Assembly: GCA_946965045.2 (NCBI GenBank) | Contig: OX337228.1 | Span: 2,108,001-2,172,000, forward strand | Source of the DNA: Epithemia pelagica | Taxonomy: Eukaryota > Bacillariophyta > Bacillariophyceae > Surirellales > Surirellaceae | Length of the DNA stretch: 64,000 nucleotides | Reading direction: 5' to 3' | Shown: in pieces, positions 12,181 to 23,385 of the stretch | Position numbering within the stretch: position 1 is the first letter of the stretch | How the letters are laid out: every line of letters begins with the position of its first letter | Made by a program: the position numbers and the translations under genes | Notes under the pieces: generated by a model | Databases searched by the model: none | Told to the model about the DNA's origin: nothing | Seen by the model: the letters and a program-made list of their open reading frames with translations, nothing else

Positions 12181-13812
12181 CTATCGTGCTACTCCCATTC
12201 TACCGATAAACTCATCGAGTTCATCCGAATGACCGCCCGTAGCGGATCCACGCGGTAAGGTGGCGGGGCGGACCAAATCTAGAATCAAAACAATCCTTGC
12301 TTCGGATGAATAATTGAAGGCCCGATGTGTTTTAGAGTCATCAAAGCACAGAGCTTCACCTTCTCGATGCAACTGGACACATCCATCCACCCATACGCCA
12401 CACAAATCACCTGGTGGAAGGACCAAAGGAATGTGTACCCTCAATACGTGGTTGGCCAAATCTTCCCATCCCGTGTGTGCTTCCAAAACAGACTCAGGAT
12501 CCAGGCGGCTAAACAGCGCTGTGCGAAGTGTGTCACCAAGTTTTGATTTCAAGTGAGCGACCGTCTGCGGAACTACGGCACAAGTGGTTGGCACCCATTG
12601 ACGCTTGGTCAAGTCGTCTGCTGGAAAGGTATGACAAAGTGGAAACACATTCCACGGAGCTTCTCCCGTTTCTGAGGTTGCCTTGTAGTGCTGTTGTTCC
12701 GGCCATGCCGTCCAATGAGCAATCTGAATGGCCTCACCTCGTAGTACATCAATTGTGTTTGGTTCTAGCAGGCTTTCCAATAGATTGGGGTATTCTTCCC
12801 TTGGATCTAGAATTGGTGGTCCCACAATCTGGTATCGAATCTCTGGTGGAGTTCCTTCTTCCTTCACCTTCAATGACTGCTCCCATAAGCAACCTCTGAG
12901 ATGCACAGGTTGTTGTGATTGGGGATGAAGATTCGATAAGCCAATGCGAGGAGACAGTCGACGATAAATCAACATAGCAGCTTCATTGGCGTTTCCACTA
13001 TCCTCTGCTTGTTCCACGTTAGTGGAGAGCCACGGCATGGCCACTGCATTCACGTTCTTGATGTGCCCTACAGCGTGAAGAAACCAAGAGGGACAGGCAT
13101 CACTGACACGAAAATTGATCAACTTTTCCGGCGTGGATTGACGATCGACAACAAGCACAACCATGTCCTTGTCGTCTTCGTGGTCCGTACCACTAGATTT
13201 TGCAGGGATCACCCAGGGTGATGCGTCATGCCGTGCATCTAACAAACTTCGTAGGAAATAAGCACAATCGGCATTCGAAGTGAGTACAAAGTCCGTTTTG
13301 AGAGCACGACCATCAACCCATTCTATGACAATAGGAATCCCTGTTGAAGAAACTTCTTTGTTCATCGAGGTCGAAGCTTGAGGTATGGTCATTCGTCTGT
13401 GAACAAGAGGTGCTATATCAGTTGTGAAAGGATGACAGTCGGCACTCGAGTCCATTGGCGATAGACTGTAGGTGACAATGGAGACCATCCGCTGCGACGG
13501 AGGTATCTCGCTCTCTTCTTCCAAACCAAAGACACTCTCTAGATGGTACAATGGTCGGCGACAATTCAACCAAACGAAATCATCGCGATTGATGTAATGC
13601 AATGGCTGCTGACTATCATCCAAAAAATTTTCGGCAACTTCTTCCACATCAGCCAAGGAGAAGGAGTTGTATCCTTGTTGCGGAATGTGGGACATGACCC
13701 AATGGGTGTGTTTGTTGTAGCGATACAGCAACCTTGTGCTTCTGTTAGATCTAGAGAGCATTGATACTTTTTCATCATCGCCGTGAGCATGTGGATTGGG
13801 TATTGATGCCAT
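12181..13812 (-). CDS. Aspartyl/asparaginyl beta-hydroxylase-like dioxygenase
   Basis: A 543-aa frame starts at Met 13812. The frame stays open to 14166 but would then overlap the divergent gene starting at 14057, so the downstream Met is preferred. The C-terminal double-stranded beta-helix carries His460 (RVHIPLVLPPG), FDDSKTH with His496, and Arg506 in EARIVLILD. The His-to-Arg spacing of ten residues matches the iron-ligand and 2-oxoglutarate-binding residues of AspH, which also lacks a carboxylate ligand. Known: AspH-type enzymes hydroxylate Asp/Asn residues using Fe(II) and 2-oxoglutarate. The N-terminal about 430 residues are unrecognised. No membrane segment is seen, so a cytosolic or nuclear target is possible. 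Confidence 0.75.
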   Translation of the reverse strand: MASIPNPHAHGDDEKVSMLSRSNRSTRLLYRYNKHTHWVMSHIPQQGYNSFSLADVEEVAENFLDDSQQPLHYINRDDFVWLNCRRPLYHLESVFGLEEESEIPPSQRMVSIVTYSLSPMDSSADCHPFTTDIAPLVHRRMTIPQASTSMNKEVSSTGIPIVIEWVDGRALKTDFVLTSNADCAYFLRSLLDARHDASPWVIPAKSSGTDHEDDKDMVVLVVDRQSTPEKLINFRVSDACPSWFLHAVGHIKNVNAVAMPWLSTNVEQAEDSGNANEAAMLIYRRLSPRIGLSNLHPQSQQPVHLRGCLWEQSLKVKEEGTPPEIRYQIVGPPILDPREEYPNLLESLLEPNTIDVLRGEAIQIAHWTAWPEQQHYKATSETGEAPWNVFPLCHTFPADDLTKRQWVPTTCAVVPQTVAHLKSKLGDTLRTALFSRLDPESVLEAHTGWEDLANHVLRVHIPLVLPPGDLCGVWVDGCVQLHREGEALCFDDSKTHRAFNYSSEARIVLILDLVRPATLPRGSATGGHSDELDEFIGRMGVAR

Positions 13813-14056
13813 GGTCCATGGTTGCTTCTTTTCCTCCTTGGGTCTTGATGCGCAACAATGACGCTCCTGCCGTTTAAAAGACGCGACTGAAAAGGTGCAC
13901 CTGCGACCGCCGCACGCATTGGATGCATTGGATGCCGCGAGCCGCGCGCCACCAATTTCCCCTTGTTGTTGTCGTTTGTCGTCTCTCATCTGCTTTCTCA
14001 CTCTTTTTCTGTCCCAAAAGACCTCGCCAGCAAAACTGCCGGGGCATTGATCGACG

Positions 14057-15741
14057 ATGGATTCAATATGGAATGCATTCGATGAATGGGTGCATTCTGT
14101 TTCCCGCTCCGAGTTTGTCGATGTGGGTTTGCGAGGGGTCCATCGACTGTTGCGTGGTTTCGGCATTGACAGAGCATATTTCCCATCACATCACGAATTC
14201 GTGTACGCAATGGTCTTTACGTATTTGGCCCTGTTGATATCCATTTATTGGTTTCGGTCGAGACGAAGAATTCGTCTGAACAAAGAGCTCCATGAAGCTC
14301 GAGCAAAACTCAAGTACTTGCAAGAAAAGTTGTCACAATTGGATCCAGACAAAAGAGAAGTTCGGATTTTCATGGATGGAGCATTTGATTTAATGCATTA
14401 TGGTCATGTCAACGCCTTTCGACTCGGTCGTTCCTTGGGAACACATCTTGTGGTTGGAATCAACTCGGATGAATCCATTACCGAATGTAAGGGGGCTCCC
14501 CTTATGAATGACCAAGAACGCTTGACAATGGTTTCAGGCTGCAAGTTTGTTGATGAAGTTATTCCAGGGTGCCCATACATTCTAACCCCACAGTTTTTGG
14601 AATATATTGTGGACAAATACAAGATAGATCTTGTTGTTCATGGAGATGATCCTTGCATTGTTGACGGAAAGGTACGTCAATGGTTTCCCCCTCTCGCTTC
14701 TGTTGGTGCCGATTTGATCTGACAGATGAGGGATCCGTAAATCATTGGACAGGATGTTTACGCCTCGGCAAAGGCTGCTGGCAAGTATCGATCCATTCCT
14801 CGTACTGAAGGTGTATCGACCACGGATATTGTTGGACGTATGTTGCTCATGACGAAGGAACATCATTTGCCACAAATGGATTCATCCCTTAGGACAAACG
14901 CCACCACATCCCAAAACGATGGAACGGCAATCACAAGCACCAAAGAGAGTGATCCTCTATTGTTGGGTCGGCAATCAAAATTCCTCACAACAAGTCGCAT
15001 GTTGCGTCTCTTCAGTGCAGGAGTCAAAGCCCCGACACCTGGAATGAAGGTGGTCTACATTGATGGTGCATGGGATATGTTCCATCCAGGTCACGTATCC
15101 TTACTAAAAGCAGCCAAAGAGGTATGACTTGTTTGAACAAAGCTTCGTTGCTTCGAGGCCATCCTATGCTTTAAGAGTATTCTCACATATTTGCATTTAC
15201 CCACACTGTTCGTTCAAAGAGGGGTGATTATCTCATTGTTGGCGTCCACGGAGACACAGTTGTAAATCGAGCTCTTGGAATGAATCTGCGTAAGTACCCA
15301 CCTGACCTCGTGGTAAGCCTCAGTCGTAGTCTTACCTCTTATGCTCCTACGATTTCTACAGCACTCATGAATCTCCATGAACGAGTTCTTAGTGTGCTTG
15401 GTTGCCGGTTCGTAGACGATGTCTTGATTGACGCTCCCTACGAAATAACTGAAGATATGTTGTCGTCTCTGAGAATATCAGAGGTACTAGAGTCACCTGA
15501 TACTGGTTACGAGACGGCTTCTGTGAACGGATCGTTAGACAGGTTCCGATTTGTTCCCAAAGAATCACGACAGCCCATAGACAACCCTTCTAACTTCAGC
15601 TTGCAAAACATTCTGCAGAGAATCCGTCGAAACCAAGATAAGTTTCAGGCTCGGTTCGAACGTAAAATGAATGTTGAAAAACAATTCTTCCAGACGAAAC
15701 ACTCTTCCGGAAATGGGCAAGAACATGTAGCAAAAGAGTAG
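14057..15741 (+). CDS. PCYT2: Ethanolamine-phosphate cytidylyltransferase, membrane-anchored
   Basis: Four exons (14057-14671, 14753-15121, 15220-15289, 15362-15741) with introns of 81, 98 and 72 nt encode 477 aa. Two cytidylyltransferase domains are present. Domain 1 has DGAFDLMHYGHVNAFR (HxGH near residue 115). Domain 2 has YIDGAWDMFHPGHVSLL (HxGH near 317) followed by MNLHERVLSVLGCRFVDDV. Known: PCYT2 makes CDP-ethanolamine, the regulated step of the Kennedy pathway to phosphatidylethanolamine. Residues 48-66 form one hydrophobic helix followed by RSRRRIR and a short coiled coil, so the enzyme is probably tethered to the ER or outer envelope. The animal enzyme has no such anchor. Confidence 0.92.
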
Positions 15742-15871
15742 GTCGTTGGAACAAAAGATAAGGCCTTTCATTATTTTACACGTACAAAAGACTCTATCTG
15801 ACCATGTTGTTTTGTACATTAGCAATCGTATGAACAAGTTTGTCGTATTTCCCTGGATACCAACATATGCG

Positions 15872-16684
15872 CTAGTTGGAGTCCTTGCTATTTCCCAATT
15901 CATTTATCCGTTGTGTCTTCATCCTTTTGCGTGGAGGACCTTTGCTGGTCGACGTCCGACCTTGGGGTTCTTTGTCGGAATCCTCACTTGATGACGGATC
16001 AGTCTTCTTGTCAGAGTTCCAGTCCGAATCTTCGACAGAGCTTTCAACCAAAGCCTGTGAACTTGACATCCCTGACGAGTCTGTGACAAGTCGTGCTGCA
16101 CTGTCTTCAGATTCTGCTCCATTCGAAGAAGCGCGAGCCATACTTTGAGCCATTGCCAATGGAATGTTGCCAACATTGGCAAGAGCTCCTTTCTCCTTTT
16201 CCAATGCTTCTTCATAAGAATGTCTCAAAGAGCTCAGAAAACCCAGAAGAATAGACCCAGCTTGCTTGTCCTCTTCAGTTCGTGGCTTTTGCTGCTGTTG
16301 TAGGGTCACTGGTTTGGATGCGAGAGTTTTCTCCGCGGCAGCAGCAATGTTGATATTCGCAACAGCAACGTCTTCGAGTGGCTTTTTCTTAGGTGGCTTA
16401 CGCGAGGCACGAGCAGCAGGTGGCTTTTGAGACGGTTGGTTACTATTTTGAGTAACGGAACCTATCGGTTGAGGTGATGCTTCCCTTGGTTGCGTAGATG
16501 ACGCAGGAACAGTCGGTGTGACTTCCGTCGACGGCACCGTAGGGGCTGGCAAGATATTCGACGGCACTGGAGCAGGCGGTGCCACCGACTTCTTTAGCTG
16601 CTGCTCAAAGCTTTGTTGAAGCTGCCTTGTGTACTCTTTCACTGATTCAGCCGTAGAAGCCTGCTTTAACCGTTGCTGTAGCTC

Positions 16685-16715
<31 letters not shown>

Positions 16716-17872
16716 CGAAGGTGTTCCGATGCAAGCTGTGTTATGGCTGGTGCCAACGAAGCAGCTGCTTGTGCAAATGCCCAGTTTGCCATAGATGCAT
16801 CAACTCCGTTCGATACTGCTGGGGCGGGGGCCCACGTTGGTCTAAAGGAATGTAAACACAAAGCGTAAGTCAACACAAAACAAGAACGACTGAACTCCAC
16901 ACACATACGTACGGTACTGGATTCACTGGGTTTAAAGGATTCCCTAGTCCAGCATTTGGAAGTAACCACGAGGGTTGGACCCCCAGTGGCGCAGGAGGCA
17001 TTGCAGGGACAGGAGGCTGACTCTGTTGTTGCCCAACCATTCCTAACAGCCAAGACTGAAAGAGAGCTTGTGAGCCATCATTTGCGCCAGGAACCATCAT
17101 TCTATTCACGTTTGCTAGTGATTGCAGGAGATCCGTTGGTGGAGGAAGTGGTACTGAAGAATGACCTTCTTCGACTCTCATACGAAACCTTCGTTCCAAA
17201 TGATCCAGTTCAGCTCGTGCGAGCTGAATCTCTGCGACCAACGGTTGAGCACGATCTCGAAAGTGTTGGGCTCGGCGACCCAAACATGCTGCTCCAGCAT
17301 ATTTTTTTGTTATCCTCATTGGATCACAATTCAGCTTCTCAGCGAGATACGAACGAAGTGTTGCCCCGTCTGGCAAGCTAAGTAGCCCCGAGTTAAAGTA
17401 ATGGATAATCCTGGAAGTATATTCTTCTTCTTCCACCTGAAGAACCAAAGTGTTAGTGATCGATCGAATTCATGATAGTTACTCTATCTCTGTCACAATC
17501 CGAACTTACAGTCCATTTCCCCTTTCGAAGCGGAGTCCGCTCACTCTTGCCATTCTTGTCTTTGAGCTGAGCCATTCCTGGGTCTGCGTTTGAAAGGCTA
17601 CCGCCATTCTCTGATTGCTTGGATGAAGTGTTGTTGTCTGGAAGAGACGATGATGAAGACGTCCGGCTTGACGACACCAGTCCTACTGCAGCTTTGCCCT
17701 CCTCTTGCCTTTGTGACGGGTCTTGGTTTTCCATTGCATTCGTGAAGTCGACTGCTCCAGACGATGTTGTCGTGTATTGTGATTGATCGGCTTGAGATGA
17801 TACAATCCCCTGATCTTTGCTGGAAGTGTCCTCTCCCTTACATTTCAGATGTTGCTCCATTTTGCAGTGCAT
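15872..17872 (-). CDS. KGKWT/CDPMRITKKY-domain protein (stramenopile conserved)
   Basis: Three exons (17510-17872, 16913-17436, 15872-16841) with introns of 73 and 71 nt encode 618 aa. Splicing completes the motif KGKWTVEEEEYTSRII (near residue 117), followed by LRSYLAEKLNCDPMRITKKY and AGAACLGRR. I recognise this block as a recurrent domain of unknown function in diatom and oomycete proteins; its opening resembles a Myb/SANT start. Downstream are a Pro/Gln-rich segment, a run of ten Gln near residue 340, and acidic Ser-rich and basic (KGPPRKRMK) ends. A nuclear regulatory role is plausible but not shown. It converges on the PCYT2 gene, 130 nt away. Confidence 0.75.
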
Positions 17873-18666
17873 GTATCAACGATTTCTGTCTTCTTCGCTT
17901 TGATTCAATACACTTTGTTGCCCACAAAAAGTGCTCGATGGGCTGAATTTTGCTGTTGCGGCTATCAAAGTTGCAGTGATCTTGCACTGACAAGCTGGAC
18001 CGTTCGGAAGCCTTGCGTCAAAGTCTACGATGATTTTGTAGGAAATATACGGGTTACCAAAAAGTTTTTCGGATTTTCAGAAAAAGGATCCAGAAAGAGA
18101 CATAAACTCATACAAGCGGTACTAAATTTAATAATTACCGTGCTTCATTCGTCACTTTTACTGCAGTGACTGCAGTGACATCATTCCCGCTGATATGACG
18201 CATACTCGAGTCACCTTGTGTTGCCGAACGCATTGTTCTTCACAAAAAAGGAATTTCATCCGAACCCACATCGTTCTTCGTTCGTGCGTCTAGCTAACGC
18301 TATCTCGCTCGTTACCTATCTACCCCTATCACTATGAATAGTGACAAGTGCGAAATGGATAATGGGTGCTCCTAGAGTCGACGATCTCGAGTAGCAGTAG
18401 ATACGAACTCTCTACCTAGAGCTATTGGTACCAATGGAATGAGGGAGCAACTGTCTATTCAAGGCGAAAAATGACTTATCCAGATGATATTAGGCCTCCG
18501 ACTCCGATAGTTTCAATCGATTGAATGACCATTGAATCGCAACAAGGCTTCTTTGGCTCGTGAACTGAAATCTGACTTTCTCGGAAAACAGAAAGGCAAG
18601 TGTACCTGATATGTAAGATGAAGCGCTAGCAGGCGGCGTTACAGAGACAAAAACATATCTCGTACG
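17873..18666. other. Intergenic, no gene seen
   Basis: This 794-nt stretch lies between two minus-strand genes and should include the promoter of the KGKWT-domain gene. I found no exon chain with coding-like residues, no RNA gene and no repeat. Confidence 0.5.
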
Positions 18667-20835
18667 TCATGAACATTCACCATCCGAAAGCAATTCATTG
18701 AGAGGCAAATCAAATAGTGGCTTGAGCTCACCCATGCTATCGCCACCATCGAAGTCACTATCGAAGTGCCTTCGTCGTAGTCGGCAATGGTAGGCCCCTT
18801 GTTTGTTGTTCTTGCAACGGGGACATGGCTTAATCCCAGCATGAGCTGCGAATGCCTTGCCGATATCAGGATAAACTTTATCTCCCGCGGAGAACGGCTG
18901 GCCATGATTCCCTGTCCGACTTGCATGCACTGCCGCCCGTATGATGCGCCGCCGAAGGGCACTTGCCGAAGATCCACCCTCTTCCATAACTTTACGTAGA
19001 GCAGAAGCGGATGCTGTTGGAGCAGGAGATGACTGTTTTTCCGGTTCCTCAGACGAGGCCTTCTTCTCTGTCTTCTTTTCCGTCGTGGGTTTTTTCGAGG
19101 CAACAGGTTCCGAACCCATGGGCTCTGATGCAGTTACCAGCTCCGACGTGACAACAGACGGTAGAGAAGAGTTGTGAAATGACGACGTGAGTGTTAACGT
19201 TGCACTTGCTGAGCCGCTTCCTCCCGTACAAGTAGCCAACCCCGCTCCCCCAGCGGAAGTCACTCCGGCTATCCCCGGGGCATTAGGTCCAACGAAGTTA
19301 GGATCAGCAATGTTGTTTGACATGAGTCCAAAATACCGGCCCTCTGTTAGATGAAAACAACTCTTGTCCAAGTGGGAGACGAAAGCGGGATGAGCCTTTG
19401 GAAAGATCAGGGGGTGGTTTGTACTATCATGGTTCTCCATGAATGCAGGTTCATCAAACATTGAGGGCGGAGATGGTTTTTGCGGTATTGGTGGGATTTC
19501 AATCTTGGGAACATCTTCTGTAGTATCAGTGTTATCTTCCTCGGCTTCCTGTTTCCGAACAATAGCTCTTTCTCGTTCATGAACTTTGTGCACATACTCC
19601 AATCGCTCTTCAACATGGGATTCAGGATAGGGAATCGTCAAAGTCACAGGGAGCATATCCCTGCATGACAACGGTCTTGGTCTTTTTCGATTGTGGTAAG
19701 CACCATTATGTTTGGACTCGACTTTGGACTTGGCTGCACGTAGCGCGGTCACTAAACGGCGATGGCCACATGGCTTTACTTCAGCTTCTCCGTTGGCTTC
19801 CTTTTGCGTCTCCTTTTCCGACTTGTCCCATATCTCTGGAGGAACAAGAGGTGGAAAATGAAGACTAAGCCTGACGTCGCTATCAAACATATCTCCCACT
19901 TCCCGGTCTACACTTGAACCTCTGTGAGGTCTTTCGGTCCGTCCTTCTTTTGTGTACCCCGCAGAAGTCATTGCCTGTTCAAAAATCTCGGCTGGGTTGG
20001 AGTAACTTTCTTGCTGTCGACTAGATTGAGGAGTTAACATCTTCAATCCAGGAGAAAGCAAAGGTGGAATTCTAACTCTGACAGGTCCCAGTCTGCGCTT
20101 TCCGCCGATAACCTTGGAGGAACCTGGGACCATCGAGGCGTTTGAAGATGAAACAACGGTCGCAACGGCAGTTCCATCTCCTTCATCTTCTGAGTTCACG
20201 ACAGTCGCATGCACTGTTCGGCCAGCGATTGACGACTTTTGACTAAGCGGCAACTTGAGGGAACGGATCCTGGATTTGGATTTCTCGTGGGAACCCTGTG
20301 AGGCGTGTTCTGACGAAGACGGTCCAAGAGGAGCCGTTGCTCCCATCTTCCTGGCCTTTCCGGAATGAAAGGAGATCCGTGGTTTCTTGGCGAGTGGAAG
20401 CATCTTCTCTTCTTGTGGTTTGGCATTTTCCAATTGTAAGTTGTCGGGAGAAGATTTGCGCGCATTTACCTTTGGAAGTTTCAACTTGATCCTCATGGCC
20501 TTGGCCTTTGGAGGCTTGGGAGTCTCTGTTGAGGCAGTGACACTGCTTCTCGTGGAAGATTCAATATCTAGATCTTCTCCGGTCGTATCCTCGCTTGGTT
20601 CCAAAGTCGCGGCCGAACCCTTTTCGGCAACAGGGCTGGTTTCCTCTGCCTCCGACGACGTCTCATCGTCGTCATCGTCATTGTCTCCGATATCATTAGC
20701 TTCGCCTACAGTGGTGGTATCATCATCGCCGTCGTCATCGTTGTCCGGTTCTAATTTCTTCTCGAGATGATTGTTGTTGACGGTTCCGTCCTTCTCCATG
20801 GTGTCCCAAGAACACTTCGACCAAGCCGAGAGCAA
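18667..20835 (-). CDS. Uncharacterised acidic/basic protein with C-terminal Cys cluster
   Basis: A single exon of 722 aa; a second Met 12 residues in (20799) could be the start. The N-terminal 80 residues are very acidic (Asp runs). Next come basic patches such as KAKAMRIKLKLPK and KKPRISF, then a long Ser/Pro/Thr-rich middle. Near residues 400-445 are conserved-looking segments (VTLTIPYPESHVEERL, VHERERAIVRKQEAEE). The C-terminus has PCPRCKNNKQGAYHC then RLRRRH and DFDGGDS, suggesting a small zinc site. Known families do not come to mind. Composition suggests a nuclear, disordered regulatory protein. It diverges from the coiled-coil gene that begins 389 nt away. Confidence 0.7.
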   Translation of the reverse strand: MLSAWSKCSWDTMEKDGTVNNNHLEKKLEPDNDDDGDDDTTTVGEANDIGDNDDDDDETSSEAEETSPVAEKGSAATLEPSEDTTGEDLDIESSTRSSVTASTETPKPPKAKAMRIKLKLPKVNARKSSPDNLQLENAKPQEEKMLPLAKKPRISFHSGKARKMGATAPLGPSSSEHASQGSHEKSKSRIRSLKLPLSQKSSIAGRTVHATVVNSEDEGDGTAVATVVSSSNASMVPGSSKVIGGKRRLGPVRVRIPPLLSPGLKMLTPQSSRQQESYSNPAEIFEQAMTSAGYTKEGRTERPHRGSSVDREVGDMFDSDVRLSLHFPPLVPPEIWDKSEKETQKEANGEAEVKPCGHRRLVTALRAAKSKVESKHNGAYHNRKRPRPLSCRDMLPVTLTIPYPESHVEERLEYVHKVHERERAIVRKQEAEEDNTDTTEDVPKIEIPPIPQKPSPPSMFDEPAFMENHDSTNHPLIFPKAHPAFVSHLDKSCFHLTEGRYFGLMSNNIADPNFVGPNAPGIAGVTSAGGAGLATCTGGSGSASATLTLTSSFHNSSLPSVVTSELVTASEPMGSEPVASKKPTTEKKTEKKASSEEPEKQSSPAPTASASALRKVMEEGGSSASALRRRIIRAAVHASRTGNHGQPFSAGDKVYPDIGKAFAAHAGIKPCPRCKNNKQGAYHCRLRRRHFDSDFDGGDSMGELKPLFDLPLNELLSDGECS

Positions 20836-21224
20836 ACAGGCAACTACTACGGGGGAACTCTCTTATGTAGACAGGATCATGTAGAGACATACGATCAGAA
20901 ATCACAACACGACGGGTCGGCCCTCACAACACTGTGCTGTTGTGCAGCAGCCGCAACACAGGGCTACAGCAAGCCGTCAGACCGCCGAAACGCCATGGCG
21001 GATCGTGATCACCCGCACGCGTGGTTTTCTCACAGATGTAGACCTTCTGTATGCTCCAAAATTACCGTTTGGACCCTGGGGAGTAAAAGTGAAAAAGCGA
21101 CCATGGTCGCACCTTGCGATTTTCATTTTTCATCGGTGCGGGTGCAGGGGGAAGATTTTGCCGTCTCCACTCTCGATCCCCAAAGCCATTGTGAAGACAT
21201 TGTTGATGATAGATAACAGTTTCA
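20836..21224. other. Divergent promoter region
   Basis: This 389-nt stretch lies between divergent start codons (20835 minus, 21225 plus). It must contain both promoters. No clear motif or gene was seen. Confidence 0.5.
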
Positions 21225-22786
21225 ATGGCAACTTATTATGCTGATGAAGAGACACTGCAATCTGCTTCTGCTTCGGTTACCACAACCTCGCCGGATCCTA
21301 CCTCCAACTCTATGCGAGATGAGAGCGACGCATTGACTACAAATTCGACTTTGGAGGCTGCTCACCTTATCAAGACGTTGGACTCGGCGTTTGCCAATAT
21401 GAATCAGAACGCTGTAGCGGCGGCACGGGATGCCGAAGAAGCGAGACGGAATGCCCGCACCGCGTCCGAACTAGCTCGGCTGTACCAACATCCTTCTTCG
21501 ACACAACCGACAAAATCATCAATCTGGCCGCTGTTTTCACATGACACCAATGGAGGGCATCGCTATCCAAGTACTCCTGCTACATCCTCTTTTCTGGGAA
21601 ACAATTCAATGCATACGCCCTTTACGCCCTTCTCTCCTGCGCCTGCCTCCACAACATCGGACAAAGCTCGTGGACAGCTATCAACAGCCGAAGATATGCT
21701 GTCACTTTCCCTGGAACTGGAACGAACAAAACAAGCCATGGCCGACGAGCGGACATTGCATGAAGAAACCAAATCGGAGCTGGAATCATTTCAGAGACGA
21801 TCGCGCGATTTTGAAAACCAAATGGAAAAAATGTTGGAACAGCAAGAAAGCGAACGACAAAAATACGACAACCACATTGAGGAACTCGAGACTGATTTGG
21901 AAACCTCGAACCGACGAGCGGAAGCAGCCGAAGAGGATGCTCAAACAGCACTAGAGTTGGCGAAAACAAATGCTGAATCCAGAGAACAGGTGGAAGAATG
22001 GCTGCAACAAGCATTGGACGAAATCCAGACACTTCGTGCGCACATTCAACAATTGAATCCTCCTCCAAAAAGTACTCCCAGTGAATCTCTGAACCAATTG
22101 ATCAATTCACCTCGAAAGGACATGACGACGACGACGGCTTCTTCACTTGAGAGCATTGCGGAGGAGGAATCCGAAAGCAGTGGCGCAGGTAGTGCTATCG
22201 CGGCTCGACCGGCACGGGCTTTGGTTGCAGCAGGCCGTCAAATGCTTCAACGGAGTCAAGCCATGGTAATGGTCTCTTCACCTGACGACGCAGATGAACG
22301 CCGACGAATGCTCAAAGAACACCTTCAATCTCTTTCAGCCAATGATAAGCCAATTTCTATCGACAAAGTATCGCTTCCTGCCCAAAACGAATCTACGCAG
22401 CAACTGCATCCTCTCGGAGCCTCAATGGAAGCCATGGATATTTGTCGGCGAACGACCAAAATCTTGAAGGAGAGTGGCAAGCGACTGCAGCTATCTGGAA
22501 GGTGGTGGACTGGTTTGTCCTATCATGGACCAGACGAGTTGCACCTTGACAAAATGACACGGCATTACTGCCATGAGATTGAGGTAAGAGGAACACACCA
22601 TGTTTCGGCGGTTTTGCTATGGATGAGTCAAAGGCCTCACTTGACACGCGCTATTTCTTTTGTGGCATTTTGTATATAAAGAACATGGTGGATGAAAAGA
22701 GTAAACATATTGCAGAGATGGAATCGCTTTGCGCTTTGTGGGAGTCTGGTGTAGCCTCCAATACCAATGGAACAACAGGGCATTGA
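21225..22786 (+). CDS. Uncharacterised coiled-coil protein
   Basis: Exon 1 (21225-22583) and exon 2 (22682-22786) are joined over a 98-nt phase-0 intron and encode 487 aa. Residues about 155-280 form a long coiled coil rich in Glu/Gln/Arg, preceded by an Ala/Glu helix near 45-85 and a Ser/Pro/Thr linker. The C-terminus (about residues 405-487) looks conserved and amphipathic: DICRRTTKILKESGKRL, GRWWTGLSYHGPDEL, then HYCHEIENMVDEKSKH across the splice. No domain name comes to mind. It may be a structural or tethering protein. The short second exon is supported by the in-frame continuation of a Glu/Lys helix and a stop after 34 residues. Confidence 0.75.
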
Positions 22787-23001
22787 CTACACTAGAACAG
22801 AGAGTATCCGAAAATCCCACATCAACTGCTTTGGTTCCAAAACGATCGCAACGACATTGCATATCGTCCATTGACAAGATTGTCTGGTTCGCTCATTGAC
22901 CTTACTACTATCACTATTTTGCTCAGGAGAAAATACAAAGAAGATGACAAAGAGGATGATGGCAAGTCAATCCATCACATCAAGATTAGGTAGAGGAAAT
23001 A

Positions 23002-23385
23002 CGAGGACACCTCGTTGATACTTTCATAGAGATGCAACATTAGACTCGTCGAAACCATTGGCTCTGTCGATGTGGAAATCCATGTATCAAAAATTACATT
23101 AGAGAATTCCATGAAGATGATACATTATACTCTCCAAAACGTGGGCTCTGTCGAGTCGATTGGAGATGAAGAAACACTTGACTCTCCCAAACCATGGGCT
23201 CTGCCGACACGTACGACGATAGAGCAATCCATGTATCTAATCAAGAACTGGTGGAAGAAAATGAGGAGTACTTCATTGATACTTTCCCCAGAACGTTGGC
23301 GCTATCAACGCGATTCGACAATTCAATGTATCAAACACAATACATTTGACTCTCCGAAACGTTTGGTTCTTTCGACGCGTAGATT
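23002..23385. repeat. Degenerate interspersed repeat array
   Basis: A block resembling TTGACTCTCCGAAACGTTGG followed by CTCTGTCGA recurs imperfectly near 23038, 23124, 23178, 23286 and 23342. A second block (AATCCATGTATCAAA and variants) recurs near 23078, 23226 and 23320. The phrase CGTTGATACTTTC / CATTGATACTTTC occurs near 23012 and 23273. Copies are diverged and unevenly spaced (about 54-108 nt), so this looks like an old tandem array or nested minisatellite. Confidence 0.55.
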
